Below, piece by piece: positions 1 to 11,175 of a stretch of 64,000 nt of DNA. How positions within the stretch are numbered: the first letter of the stretch is position 1; every line of letters starts with the position of its first letter. The notes below the pieces were generated by a model, which saw only the letters and a list, made by a program, of their open reading frames with translations, was not told where the DNA came from and ran no database searches. A program made the translations under genes and the position numbers. Origin of the DNA: Thelephora terrestris (taxonomy: Eukaryota > Basidiomycota > Agaricomycetes > Thelephorales > Thelephoraceae); the NCBI GenBank assembly GCA_015956445.1, contig WIUZ02000001.1:4154001-4218000 (forward strand), given 5' to 3'.

Positions 1-542
1 GAGGCATTTGTTCCCGGATCGTGTCCCAAACCCCGTTCAGCGGTCTATGGCTCGGAACATAGACGTCAAGTGGGGCGCTCCGCGAGCGCTCGATGCTAAT
101 GAGAGCAGCAGGGAGGTTGTCCAGCGACACCGTCGACCAGAGGGTTGCGAACGCGAGGGCTGACTCACGCCAGTATCGACAGACCCTCGTAACGGCAGTC
201 CATCTGTAAAAGTCTTCCCTTGGTCCATCGTTCGGTCCAAAGAAGTTATTGAGAACGTATTGGAAGATAATCGCGAGTATCTCTGGTGGAAGAGCGTGCG
301 CCGGGCTAAGTGTGTTCCGGGCGAAACGGACTTGGGCAAGAACACGGGATGCCTTGACATCAAGTTTCTGAAGCTATGGAAACCTCACGTGTAAAAAGGA
401 TGCTAAGAGTAGAAAGTTAACCCGCGACTGAACATACCTCTGACCTCGGACAGTTTCTTGCGCTCCTTGCTTCCTCAGGAATTCTCAGGAGGATGAGGTC
501 GAGTAAGGCATCGATGGTCATTCCAGACGTCTCGAACGACAT
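1..542 (-). CDS. F-box protein, partial (3' end beyond window)
   Basis: The start codon is at 542-540. Exon 1 is 438-542 and exon 2 runs from 373 to the window edge, with a 64-nt GT-AG intron (374-437) in phase 0. The spliced product begins MSFETSGMTID. In exon 2 it reads LPPEILAIIFQYVLNN, then WTAVTRVCRYWRESA and LDNLPAALISIERS. This is the standard Agaricomycete F-box opening: an LPPEIL F-box helix, then V-C-x-x-W-R, then a stretch describing social or residence-like beta/LRR units. F-box proteins bind Skp1 and present substrates to SCF ubiquitin ligases; the substrate cannot be guessed. The C-terminal part is outside the window, so it is unknown whether the gene is intact. It is not closely similar to the paralog pair at 2459-4392 and 8874-10828. 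Confidence 0.8.
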
Positions 543-1344
543 GGCGTGGTTGTAGTGAAAAGTTAAGGACAGGAAGCGGGGGGTTTTTTATGGCGAGAAC
601 CTTGAGAAGATGAAGATGGAGGCTTTATACAGACCTAAGAAATGCAGTAACGACAAGAGATCCACAATAGAGCTTGAAACATGTCGCTAACACCGCAGAC
701 GCTCTCGGGAATAACAATCATGCGTGAACGTGGTCACGTTGCACAATCGCTAACAGGAATTCAAGTCGAGCCCGACAAACTCTCAGTGTTTGGCGGTGGT
801 GAAAGAGCGTGTAGTCCAGTGGGCGATCGAGATCAACAGCATCTGAATGATGTGAGACCTCGCACTGCTCTAAACCTCCGACGTTGTCTTGCACTGACAG
901 CTTATGGGATTCGACCGCTCTTTCCGGTCAGGATCGGCGGGCGTAGTGGTAGCTTGAAAGCTGTGAATGATGCCCGGGTCTTAAGCTTAAAGAGCAGTCC
1001 AGACTGACTCGAGATGTAGACGTTGTCTTTGCTTTCGTCTCTCCCTGGTCTTTCCGCGTTCAAAGCATAGAACCGACGGGAATGATGTGATATTATCAGC
1101 ATTGCCCTGCAAGGCACGTCATGAAGTTTACCGCGATGCCTAATGTTGGGGGTTGACGCTGGGCACCCAGCGCTGAGTAGGATGATCCTTGGATGATCCG
1201 ACGAAATTGGCGTGCATCATCTCTCACACATCCGCGACGATAGAATTCGCATGTTTCAGATGGTGTGGGCCAAAAAAAACGTTGTACCGAGTAAGTGCCC
1301 GAGTCCAGCACGCTGTGATTATTGGTGCTGAAGAGACAAAAAGG
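543..1344. other. Intergenic, no gene recognised
   Basis: This lies between the F-box start and the tRNA. Open frames on both strands are short, lack splice-compatible extensions and resemble no family I know. I see no repeat or RNA gene. Confidence 0.5.
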
Positions 1345-1427
1345 AGGTCCATCCCGGGTTCGAACCGGGGTTGCTGGAAGGTGCTCGTGATCAAAATCCA
1401 GAGTGATAACCACTACACTAATGAACC
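1345..1427 (-). tRNA. tRNA-Gln (anticodon TTG) with an 11-nt intron
   Basis: Read on the minus strand, the acceptor stem GGTTCAT pairs with ATGGACC, with one T-G wobble. The D arm contains GTGTAGTGGTTATCAC. The anticodon stem CTGGA/TCCAG encloses loop TTTTGAT with anticodon TTG. The T arm CCCGG-TTCGAAC-CCGGG is perfect. An 11-nt insertion, TCACGAGCACC, sits at the canonical 37/38 intron position. The discriminator base is T. A run of five T residues (plus-strand A at 1338-1342) follows the 3' end within a few bases and fits a polymerase III terminator. Decodes CAA glutamine codons. Confidence 0.93.
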
Positions 1428-2458
1428 ATCACCTCGGAATTGTTTTAAAAATTAATAAACAAAAAGAGCTCATACAGTGAGCACAACCCAACATTGTTCT
1501 CCACACAATTATCGTGACAATACAGTTTGGAGCGAATATCACGAGAAGCGCACCTGCCAAAACCCCGTACCAAATTAAAGTTGGCCCATGTCACTGGTAG
1601 GCTGCGCACTGAGGTTGTACGGTTTCGCTACAAGACCTGCCTTTTGTTCCTAAACTTGGTCCGCGCCGACCCTCAATCACAATCCCACTACTTACTCCGA
1701 CGCTGGAGAACATCAGAGAAAACTCCACCTTGACGTGGTAAAATCTTCTCGAATGGATCTCAAGACTCATTGTACTCACCCCTATTGCGGTCCAACGATC
1801 ATGCGAAATAACGGCGAATGATAGTTCCATTGGTAGCAAACGTAGTCTTTGCGGGCCCTCACATCACGCAGGGCGCTTCCAAGCACGATAAAAAAGGAGC
1901 GAGTATTGATTTCTCCCTATTTCTGTACGGGATGGCAAGCCGGCGTTCTATCGCCTCAATCGAGAATAGAATACCCCCCGTTACGGTCGAGGAGGTCCAG
2001 CCGGTGATGGCTTCGGTGCTGAGAAAATAGTCGGTTCTGATCCCAGACGAGGGGTGTGGTGATGTATGACCAAGTTATAATGGCTTGTACCCGGCGTATT
2101 GGTCTCCAGGGTCGCCTTGTGCCTACTACCCCGAGCTGATGATCACGACCGCCTAAGGGGAGGCAACCAGGAAACGAGAGCTCCCCTCTCCTCAAAGGAG
2201 AATAAGAATTTGTTCATCACGAAAGTCGCGTGGCGAGTAGCGAAAGATGAGAGATACGCCCCTAGGTGCGGGTGAAGGTTGGGAGAGAGTGATTGTCCGA
2301 TCATCGACCCCGCGATGATTTCATCTAAACCTGAAGATGGCTCTTAGGCTTGCATCGGATCCAAGGGCTTCGGCTTATCTGTGCGAATCTGAAACAGTGG
2401 GCGCCTCCCTGAATACCATGCTCACCGTCTGGACGACCTAGGTTAAACGGCGACCACG
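1428..2458. other. Intergenic, nothing recognised
   Basis: This stretch of about 1 kb separates the tRNA from the first F-box-like paralog. Short open frames on both strands show no known motif and no matching splice junctions. The last part presumably holds the promoter of the gene starting at 2459. Confidence 0.45.
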
Positions 2459-4392
2459 ATGGCTGCCACTCTCAACGAAGATGTCCTCACTCTCATCTTC
2501 TCCCACACCTTCGATTTCGATGTCTTACGCACCACGGCCGCCGCCATCGGAACCAGAAATCAGCACCCGCTCCATAGGGTCGTTCTCCGCAGATTTCTGC
2601 AGTTGCCACTTTGTCTGTCGAGCGAAAACTTGGAGGACTCCGAGGCGCTCATCAATCATTTCGTCCACAATGCTGAACACGCACATCTCGTTCGGGATAT
2701 CGTCATCGTCCTCGGGCCCTCGCGAAAGTATATCGCTGAACATCGAGAACTTCGCAACGCTCATCTCCCAGAGGATTCGAAGCAACCGGAGAGGGCGGAA
2801 GCACTCGTTAAGCTGCTTCCAGAGCTACTAAAGCACACAAAAAACCTTCAGTACCTTGATTGGTCCAAATCCCCCCCTCCTAACAGAGAAACCTTTGAAG
2901 AGCTTACTGAGCACTCTTCCATTACCCATTTATCGCTCGATTGCTCTGAGAAATCTGTGGACTTCCCAGACCCAGGAGAATCTCGCACGGGGGCCAAGTA
3001 ATTGTTTTGTGCTGTTGCCCATTGAATGGTGGACTGATGCGCGCAATTAAAGCATTAAAATCCTCTTCTCATCCATCGGTCCCAAAGTACCATCCCTGGA
3101 TCTACGTAACGTAGATGAAGAAGTCTTCAAGGTGATCGAACGAGAACTTCCACCTTTGAAGACTGTTCGAAACTTAAAACTCGATCTCACTTGTGGGGTA
3201 TGGGATTGGGACGGTTTTGGTTCTCCACAGCAGGGACCCACCGAGCACTACAGGTTTCCTCGCATCTCAGGTCACGTTCAAGAGTTTGATCTCAAAATCG
3301 CCGATCTCCTCGCCCGCCAACAGAAGGGACCGGTGGAGTTGGTTGACACCAAGAGGCTCAAGAAACTCAAAGTTGAGGTTGTTCCTTGGTGAGAGTTTTG
3401 ATTGACTGAGAGATCGCTTCGTGAGCTGATTATGTCTCAGCTTCGGCTGGACTTGCATTGAATTTGTTCGCTTGTTCTCGGGCTTCACGTCTGCGGATTT
3501 CTCGTCCCTCACTCACCTCGTTATCGATGATTTCATCCGAGATACCAGGAGGTGGACTATTGGTGGCGAGGCCGGTTGGGAGGAGGGGGGTCGGGCCTAT
3601 GTGGGAATTCATGAACTAACCGCAAGTTTGCCTCAATTGCGTCACCTTTGGGTCAACGAGCGCGTCCTCGCAGTTCCCTCCTTCGATAACCGAGATAATC
3701 ACTGGGATGCCAACCCATTTGAATGGCAATCTCAGGATACAATCATGTCGCGCACTGTCAACAGTCCGCGTTGGGAGCTTTTGGGACGCACGTTCGAGAA
3801 ATTGGAGTCTCTGAGGGTTGGGTTCGGCCAATTGAACGCGACCTGGGTCGCTCAAGTTCTCTCCCATTGTGATCACACTAGGCTCAGGGCTTTCGGGTTC
3901 GATTGGGAATGGCAGTCTATCGAGCCGGTTCGAGCGTCTTTTGTCTCTACGCATTTACTAGCATACTGAGCGGAATTGTAGGGCGCGGTTTCCGAGTTGA
4001 TCGCGACCCTTTCGAGGTTCGAGTCGTTGACCGACCTCCACATCCTTCACCCATATCCAGCGCTGTCCGCCACCACCGATTACACCGATTATGACGTTAC
4101 TCGACTCGCCATACTCCACATTCACGAGAGCGAAGAGGTCAAAGGTCTGGTGAAGGAACTCCTCTCTGGGTTGCCTGGCTTGTACAGAGTTGGGATTGGT
4201 CGAAGTTCAGTGTGGGAACGGCAAACGCGGTGGAAGGAGGGCGAGAGCGACGAGCTTCACGTTCAAAGGCTCCATAAAGCCGAAGTTCCACCCTTCTACA
4301 ATGCCGGTTCTTCCCATCCCTCCATAGATCTAGGAGAACGTGACGGGTATCCAGCGATAAAAGACGTGTTGAGGTTATTGGAAGACTTGTGA
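2459..4392 (+). CDS. F-box-like/LRR protein, copy A of an inverted pair
   Basis: The proposed exons are 2459-2997, 3053-3388, 3441-3927 and 3982-4392, giving 590 aa. The frames and phases (2, 2, 0) agree with the paralog at 8874-10828. The N-terminus, with the LNEDVLTLIF motif, looks like a divergent F-box helix. The rest has weak leucine-rich segments such as LRHLWVNERVL, LESLRVGFGQL and LTDLHILHP. Such proteins are numerous in mushrooms and probably act as SCF substrate receptors. The clear paralog in opposite orientation 4.5 kb away aligns along the full length. Both copies keep intact frames and splice sites, so both may be active. The function is inferred only from the family; the domain assignment is moderate. 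Confidence 0.72.
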
Positions 4393-5183
4393 GATCGTTA
4401 TTTGTTCTTTAGGTGACGCAACCGCTCACCGTGTATATTAGGAGGTAACGTAGGGATGCATTGCAACTATGTCGAAGTCTTTGGGTTATATGGATGCCGA
4501 TTTGCGTTCTCAAGGTGCTCAGCACCAAGGAGTCGTCACGGTAGGCCTTGATTCGGGTAAGATATGGTGGCGACGCTTCAAAACCGTGTTCGGCTCGTTG
4601 TGGCTGGTATTATCGTATCATTCATTTAACTACCTTGCTCTCACTTTTCTGGATTCCAAGGCTGAGATAAATTGCGACCCGCTCGTTGAGCGAAGGGTAA
4701 TAGTCGACGACATTACGATGGGAGAAATTTTAGCAACAGGCACACGGTTGAATGACTGTAAGTTCGGCTGGATAAGTAGCGTGGGGAAGGGCCCATTTAC
4801 ATGAACACACGATAGTGTCAGCAACGTTCATTCTAGGCTCTACGGTCGACCGCTTCAAGATTGCCTAAACGGTCGAAGTGACGCTGAGTTAAATAGAGAG
4901 GAGCGTTTGTCATCCGATCGCGGGTGCCTGATTGGCTGGTTGTCCGTCCTCCGTGGTGTTTTTGCCGTTCCTGGCAATAATCCGGCGGTCATGCACTTCT
5001 TTGATCGACTCCTTGGCCTGGGTGCATCTCCATAAGCAACGTTGTGCAAGTCATGCAAATTGTGGCTGCTGCACGACTTTCTGGATATAAAAGGGCCATC
5101 GGAAGGTCCACGGAATTCTCCCAACCAAGTTCTACCAAACTCAATATCACATCCACAGCTTTCTTGCACCTGCTGCTTTCGAA
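4393..5183. other. Intergenic region upstream of the OYE gene
   Basis: An open frame at 4469-4804 (+) lacks any recognisable motif and I treat it as chance. The right end contains the TATA box listed separately. Nothing else is recognised. Confidence 0.45.
5086..5093 (+). promoter_or_regulatory. TATA box of the OYE gene
   Basis: TATAAAAG lies 91 bases before the start codon at 5184. That is a suitable distance for a core promoter with a 5' UTR of roughly 60 bases. It is the only such motif in the 300 bases upstream. Confidence 0.5.
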
Positions 5184-6485
5184 ATGTCTGTGTCCAAACT
5201 CTTCCAACCGGTTCGTGTCGGTCGCATGAACCTCCAGAACCGGATCGTTCTCAGTCCGATGACGAGGATTCGGGCGAACAAGGATCATGTTCATGGTGAC
5301 CTTGGCCTTGAGTTTTACACTCAGCGGGCCAGCACCCCTGGTACTTTGCTCATCTCCGAAGGCACCATTATTCACCCCCATGCTGGCGGCCTGGCCCACG
5401 TCCCTTACATCTACACTGACGAACAAATAAATGCTTGGAAACGGGTGCGCTCTCCTTTTCTTCCCTTCAACAAACTTCCGACCTCGTTGGCTGATCTATC
5501 GTTCGGTGAAGATCACGGATGCCGTTCACAAAAAGGGTTCATTTATCTACGTTCAGCTCTGGGCCATCGGTCCAACTGCCAACCCTGAAGTTCTCGCAGC
5601 CGAGAGCCCAGACCAGAACGTCGTCCCGGTCGGTCCATCTGCCGTTAAACTAGCTGGGGCAAGCGTCGTCCCTCGACCTCTCGCTATCCCTGAGATCAAG
5701 GAGTACGTTCAATGGTTCAAGAGGGCAGCTGAGGCAGCCGTGAACCAGGCCGGGTTCGATGGTGTTATGATCCACGGCGCCAATGGATATTTGATTGACC
5801 AGTTCTTGCAAGACGTGTCGAACGAGAGGACGGACGAGTACGGGGGGTCGGTTGAGAACAGGGCGAGGTTCGCTTTGGAGATAGTCGAAGCGGTCACCAA
5901 AGCTATCGGCGAGGATAGAACTTCCATTCGAGTCGCTCCTTGGGCTACTATGTACGGTAAGCTCGATCTTTTCTTTGGAATCCCCCTTTCACTGCGGTCA
6001 GAAGCTGAATATCTCCGATAGGGATGAGGATGGACGATCCCAAGCCAACATTTTCCTACCTCGCTAAAAGAATAAAGGAACTCTACCCGAACTTCGCCTT
6101 CTTTGACGCGGTCGAGGTCGAACGCTCACGGGACGGAAAGGAGTCGAACGAGTTCCTTCGTGAAATTTGGGCCCCCAAAGTCTTCATGAGCAACAGCGGG
6201 TATGACCGTAAGAAAGGCATGGAGCTTGCGGACAGGACAGGTGGACTGGTCGGCTACGGAAAATCCTTCTTGGCCAACGTGGGTTCTTGTTATCTCAACC
6301 TTTCCTTGCGTCGTTCCTGATAATGAGGATCGCAGCCCGATCTGCCATACAAGTTGAAAGAGGACCTCCCGCTCAACGTGGCTAACCGCGAGAGCTTCTA
6401 CTCCGTTGAAGATCCCAAGGGCTACATCGATTGGCCCTTCGCGGAGAAGAGCGCTGACAAGACCGTGAACGGAGTCATGAACTGA
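5184..6485 (+). CDS. Old yellow enzyme family NADPH oxidoreductase
   Basis: The exons 5184-5444, 5512-5956, 6022-6278 and 6336-6485 give 370 aa. The protein is an FMN-dependent (beta/alpha)8-barrel ene-reductase that reduces activated C=C bonds of unsaturated aldehydes, ketones or similar compounds. The N-terminal FMN-contact segment NRIVLSPMTR is present. The substrate-binding pair and catalytic acid lie in HGANGYLIDQFL (His174, Asn177, Tyr179), with the same spacing as His191/Asn194/Tyr196 of yeast OYE1. The family signature DEYGGSVENRARF follows. The C-terminal part, around GYGKSFLAN/PDLPYKL, carries the phosphate-binding loop and is split by the last intron. The length is normal for OYE. 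A TATA box at 5086 fits an inducible gene. The physiological substrate is unknown; oxidative stress or secondary metabolism are possible roles. Confidence 0.95.
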
Positions 6486-6577
6486 TACACATAACCCGTG
6501 TATTAATACAGTATCGTACAAATCATGCTAAGTTCTCATATGAACTCTCCGCCGAGAGCGAGAGACACGGGGATAAG

Positions 6578-7668
6578 TTAGAAGTTGACGACCTTTTTCT
6601 CTTTCGGGGTTCGGACTTGATTTTTGAGTCTCGACTTCTGAACCCTCTCCGCTACCTTCTGCTCCTTATCGACCTCCGCCGATTTTCGCTTGAAGGTATG
6701 GAAGTCGTCTTCGTCAGCGCCTGCTTCTACGCCAGTCCCCAAGAACGCTGTATTGTTTACCACAGCTGGAGTGAACTCCGTATAAATTCCTGTGAACGAT
6801 GAACGGTAACGTGTTGACTGCACCTTTATCCCTCAATTTGCAATTCCTCGCCAAGTGGTCAGTTTCTCCACACAGCTTGCAGCTCCCGCCATTGGGGTAA
6901 ACCCCTTTCTCCTGGTTCTTCGGGCATCGAGAGGCAAGGTGTCCGTTTCCATTGCAAACGAAGCAGGAAGCGAAAGGAAGAGGGTCTGAGGGATCAGAGA
7001 CCTTCTCACGACAAGCTGACAGCCGGTGTTTTCGTGACCCGCAGCGATAGCAGATCCCCACCACTCCGGTCGCGCTGAACCCGCTTTGATTTTCTGGCGG
7101 TTTGATGGATCCGTCGGCGATCTTGGGGCAATCCTGTACGGCGTGGCCCTTCTCTCGACAGGCGAAACAGGTGGTGTTGACGTTACGTTCGGCTATTCGC
7201 CTCCGACGCCGTTTTTCTGAGGCTTCTTTGCGGTCTAAGGGGGGGCCCAGGTAAACTTTCGAGTGAGGGTGAAGGTTGAGAGGTGAGAGACGAACCTTGT
7301 AGGGCCCTTGATTTACCCTTGTTCTTCCCACCATTTTTCTGAGAGGGCTCTTTTGTATTCTTTCCCGCTCCCTCATGGTTGATATCCCCTTTCTCCCCAC
7401 CCTCTTCACCTTCACCGCAAGTCCCGTTCGCTACCTTCACGCCAGCCTTTTTACGTGGTCCCCTCTTCCTCTTCTTCTTGGGGGGTTGCCCGTCAGCACC
7501 GCGGCCATCCTCAGCGACTTCTACGGCCTTGGCATTCGTTACGGCAACAGAACAATCGCCCGCATCCTCCAGCGACGGCCCCGCATCATGGTCCGGGTCT
7601 GCCTCGTGGTAGTTGAAGGTCGCTTCAACGTGCGTCCGCTTCCTGCCAAGGCTCGTTATCCGGGTCAT
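6578..7668 (-). CDS. ZCCHC9-like CCHC zinc-knuckle protein
   Basis: The exons on the minus strand are 7296-7668, 6824-7255 and 6578-6789 (338 aa). The introns are very short: 40 and 34 nt. The N-terminal third is charged and low in complexity, with PPKKKRKRGPRKK as a likely nuclear or nucleolar signal. Four CX2CX3-4HX4C knuckles follow: CFACREKGHAVQDC, CYRCGSRKHRLSAC, CFVCNGNGHLASRC and CKLCGETDHLARNC. The tail, with DDFHTFKRKSAEVDKE, matches the conserved end of ZCCHC9 and fungal relatives. Proteins of this type bind RNA or single-stranded nucleic acid and have been tied to nucleolar RNA surveillance. The gene is convergent with the OYE gene, with a 92-base gap. The four knuckles plus this tail argue against a retroelement gag origin. 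Confidence 0.88.
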
Positions 7669-8060
7669 GAAGAGATCGTGTGAATACGATAAAACCCTGG
7701 AAGGTATGCAGGGCCAATGATGTGGGGAGCGGAAGGATAATTTTCGATCATTAATGATCGGATTTCGGAACGGTCATCGCTACGAGGCACTTCACGTCCC
7801 AGTGATAAAGAGGCTGGAAGTTACCTTTCTTGCAAGGCTTCTTCGCGCCCCCTAGGCGGTGTCTTCGTTCAAAAGAGTTGGGCATTGACGACAGATTACG
7901 CAGTGAAGGTAAGGTTGATCGTACAAGTAAGAAATAAGTTCCTTGCCGCCTTCTCTGATGCACCCGGACGTGTTTTGGAAGAACGACGACACTATCACAA
8001 CTCAAGGGGTCATAAACCTCTTGGAAGTGTCACTATCTCCGACTCTCGCTCTTGGGAAAC
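7669..8060. other. Intergenic, nothing recognised
   Basis: This is the upstream region of the ZCCHC9-like gene and the downstream flank of the pseudogene at 8061-8583. No coding frame or RNA gene is supported. Confidence 0.45.
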
Positions 8061-8583
8061 CTACAAATTCTGCACCATGGCCTTGACCGTGGCCACAACT
8101 TCCCTCAGTTTGGCCTCTCCTTCATCACTCAGGAGATCGAAAGCCCATCTGTTCTCTGGCGCGACGTCGTTGACGATGTCAGCATCCGGCGCAATGAGTC
8201 TCGGTGGTGAGAGTGTAAACACAGAATTGGGTCCCGAAAGAGCTGATGCCAATGAGTTTTGACGTAGGAATGGGACCGGACAAGAGTTCGCGGAAGCGGT
8301 CACGCATCTGATCGTCGGCGATGGCTCAGGTGGAGAGGTTCTTCAGAGAGCCATACGTTTTGAGCTCAACGAACGAGACTGGCGCGCGTCTTTGCGGGTG
8401 GTGAAATGGACAGTGAAGTCTTGAAATCCTTTGACACGTTTGTGTTGGGGTATTATTTGGTAGTGCTCCGCAGGGGGGAAGAGCTCGAACAGGAGTGTTG
8501 AACCGCCCATATCAGTCCTCTCTTCTGTGGTGAAGCGATCCACAAGAGAGAACTGTTCCGTGATGGCTTCAGATAAAGGCATG
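8061..8583 (-). pseudogene. Broken member of an Agaricomycete-specific hypothetical family
   Basis: Read on the minus strand, the frame opening MPLSEAITEQFS leads to LFELFPPAEHYQIIPQHKRV and then DFTVHFTTRKDARQS. The next conserved segment, FVELKTYGSLKNLST, is in another frame. It is followed by a stop (TGA at 8328-8326) and then AIADDQMRDRFRELL, GISSFGTQFCVYTL. The last segment, VNDVAPENRWAFDLL with VKAMVQNL, is again in a shifted frame. The order of segments matches a family common in mushrooms, possibly nuclease-fold-like and of unknown role. At least two frameshifts and one stop are visible, with no introns to explain them. I infer a decayed host gene whose 5' part is missing or unrecognisable. 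Confidence 0.62.
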
Positions 8584-8873
8584 TTCGTGTACCATCCACT
8601 CAGCAAAGGGGAGTGCTGAGGTGAAAAGAGTACAATACTCGGGAGGGATGCTGGAGCTAAGTGGTGATGAGGATTGGAAGTCTCGGCACGATCGGAGCCA
8701 GAATCAAAAAGGCAAAAGGCACGATCGAAGCAAAGAGAGTTGAAAGCGACATGCCTAACGGACGGCCATCGCCCTTTCCACGCAGCATTCTTATTTTGAG
8801 AACACAAATTAGCATTTATACAACCCGAAGATTTTGGCATAATTGTAAGGTATCTAACGAACAAATAACGAAC
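8584..8873. other. Spacer between pseudogene and F-box copy B
   Basis: No gene is recognised. The short stretch just after the stop of copy B (around 8850-8873) still resembles the sequence after the stop of copy A, then similarity ends. This suggests the duplication covered little more than the gene itself. Confidence 0.4.
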
Positions 8874-10828
8874 TCACAACTCTTCCAATAACTTCAACAC
8901 GTCTTTTATCGCTGTACACCCTTGACCTTTTCCTAGAGGTATGAAGGGATGGCAAGAACCCGCATCGTAGAAGGGTGGGGCTTCGGCTTCATGAAGCTTT
9001 TGAACGTGGAACTCGTCGCTGTCGCCTTCCTTCCACCGCGTTTGCCGCTCCCACACTGAATTTCGACCAATCCCTACTCTGTACAAACCGGGCAACCCCG
9101 AGAGGAGTTCCTTCACCAGACCCTCGATCTCTTCGCTTTCGTGAATACGCAGTATGGCGAGTCGGGCCTCATCATAATTGCGGTAATCGGTTGGAGTAGG
9201 AAGCGCCGGGGATGGGTGAAGGATGTGGAGGTCGGTCAACGACTCGAACCTCGAAATGGTCGCGATCAACTCGGAAACCGCGCCCTAAACTGCCGCTCAG
9301 CATGCTTGTCAAAACGCACAGATAAAGACAAGGCTCGAACCGGCTCGTTAGACTGCCATTCCCAATCGAACCCGAAAGCCCTGAGCCGAGTGTGATCACA
9401 ATGGGAGAGAACTCTGGCGACCCATTTCGCGTTCAATTGGCCGAACCCAACCCTCAGAGTCTCCAAATTTTCGAATGCGCGCACCAAAGATTCCCAGTGC
9501 GGGCTGTTAACAGTGTGTAGCATGATCGTATCCTGAGATTCCCCTTCAAAGGGTTTTAAATCCCAGACATCAACTTCGTTATCGGTGGAGGGGACTGCGA
9601 GTACACGCTCGTTGACCCAAAGGTGACGCAGTTGAGGTAGACTTGCGATCAGTTCGTGGATCCCCACGTAGATACGCCCACCCTCATGCCAATCCGCCGG
9701 CCACAGTTCGCCACTAATAGACCACCTCTTGGCATCTCGGATGAAGTCATCGATAACAAGGTGAGTGAGGGAGGGGAAGTTCGCGGACGTCAAATCCGAG
9801 AACAGGCGGACGAGGGTGATGCAAGTCCAGGAGAAGCTACAACACAATCAGACCACGGAGCGATCTCTTGAACAAAAACACTCACCAAGGAACGATTTCA
9901 ACTGCGAGCTTCCTCAGCTTCTTGGAGTCGACCAACTCAAGCGGCCCCTTCTTTTGGCGGGCAAGGAGATCCGTGAGTCTGAGGTCTAGCTCTTGGACGT
10001 GGTCTGATGCACGAGAAAACCTGTAGTGCTCGCTGGGACCCTGCTGTGGGGAACCTGAACCGTCCCAATCCCATACTCCACAAGTGAGATCGAGTTTCAA
10101 GTTTCGAACGTTCTTCAAGGGAGGAAGTTCTTGTTCGATCACCTTGAAGGCTTCTTCATCTACGTTACGTAGATCCAGGGATGGTACTTTTGGACCGACG
10201 GTTGAGAGGAGGGTTCTAATGCTTCAATTGGGGCACGTCAATTCGTGATCCAATCGATAATAACATAGAAGCCCTACCCGGTTGCCGTGCCAGGCACCCC
10301 CACTGGTTTGGATGGGTCTGGCAAGTGGAAAGATTCCGCAGAGCAATCAAGCGATAGATGGGTAAAGGCGGAGTTCTTGGAAAGTTCTTCAACGGTTTCT
10401 CTGTTGGGAGGGGGGGAATCGGACCAGTCAAGGTGCCAAACGTTTGTAGTCTGCTTCAGCAGCTCGGGAATCGATTCTACGAGCGCTTCCGCCCTCTCTG
10501 CTTGTTTCAAATCCTCTGCGAGGCGAGCGTTGTGAAATTCTTGACGTTCAGCGATATACTTTCGCGAGGGCCCGAGAACAATGGCAATATCTCGAACGAG
10601 CTGTGCGCGCCCCACATTGTGAACGAGATTTTTGATCAGTGCCTTTGAGTCCTCCAAGTTTTCGCTCGACAGGCGAAGCGGCAACTGGAGAAGTCTGCGG
10701 AGAACGACACTACGGAGCGGGTGCTGATTGCTGTTTTTGATGGCTACGGCTGCTGTGCGTAAAACCGCGAAATCGAAGATGTGGGCGAAGATAAGAGTGA
10801 GGATATCTTCGTTGAGAATGGCGGTCAT
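8874..10828 (-). CDS. F-box-like/LRR protein, copy B of an inverted pair
   Basis: The exons on the minus strand are 10278-10828, 9886-10221, 9341-9836 and 8874-9284, giving 597 aa. Exons 2 and 4 have exactly the same lengths as in copy A (336 and 411 nt), and all intron phases match. The start MTAILNEDILTLIF aligns with copy A. An in-frame upstream ATG is possible but is not shared with copy A. Shared blocks include DLRNVDEEAFKVIE, LTCGVWDWDGSGSPQQGP and LESLRVGFGQL-like repeats. The frame is intact. The role is inferred as for copy A: an F-box-type adaptor with leucine-rich repeats. The main differences lie in the linker after exon 1 and at the start of exon 3. Confidence 0.75.
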
Positions 10829-11175
10829 CGTGGTTGTTGTGCAGGCTTGAATATTTTTTTCCGGGAAAGTATCAACCCTGACCATTCAGGCCAGGGTACT
10901 TCCCGCGGCAGTTCGCAGCGGGGAGAGTCAAGGCTATGGATCACGTCAAACTCGGGTACTTTACTTTACAAGACATTCTGGACGGTACGGGAGTGTCCAT
11001 GTGTGGGCAGGATAAATTCTGATTTGGAGAAGTTCTGATGAGGGACAGCGTTCAAAATAATCGGAGGGGGTCTGAACAGTTTTAGTGATCTTGCCCAGTG
11101 GTCGTACAAAAGCGAGTACATAAAGGGGAACATGCTAATAGCACAACACCTAACACAATGTCTGCGGTCATCTAA
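10829..11175. other. Intergenic, nothing recognised
   Basis: This 347-base spacer holds the promoter side of F-box copy B and the 3' flank of RAD23. No gene or repeat is visible. Confidence 0.4.

Noticed and set aside
681-1455. Several open frames of 60-110 codons on both strands
   Set aside because: No family resemblance or splice-consistent extension; they surround and partly overlap the tRNA-Gln gene, which explains the conserved stretch.
2271-2345. Possible C/D box snoRNA (CGATGAT ... CCTGA)
   Set aside because: The boxes are only about 15 bases apart, with no terminal stem and no C'/D' boxes.
6578-7668. Zinc knuckles as a sign of a retroelement gag
   Set aside because: Four knuckles with the ZCCHC9-type C-terminal tail, host-like introns and no polymerase or repeats nearby.
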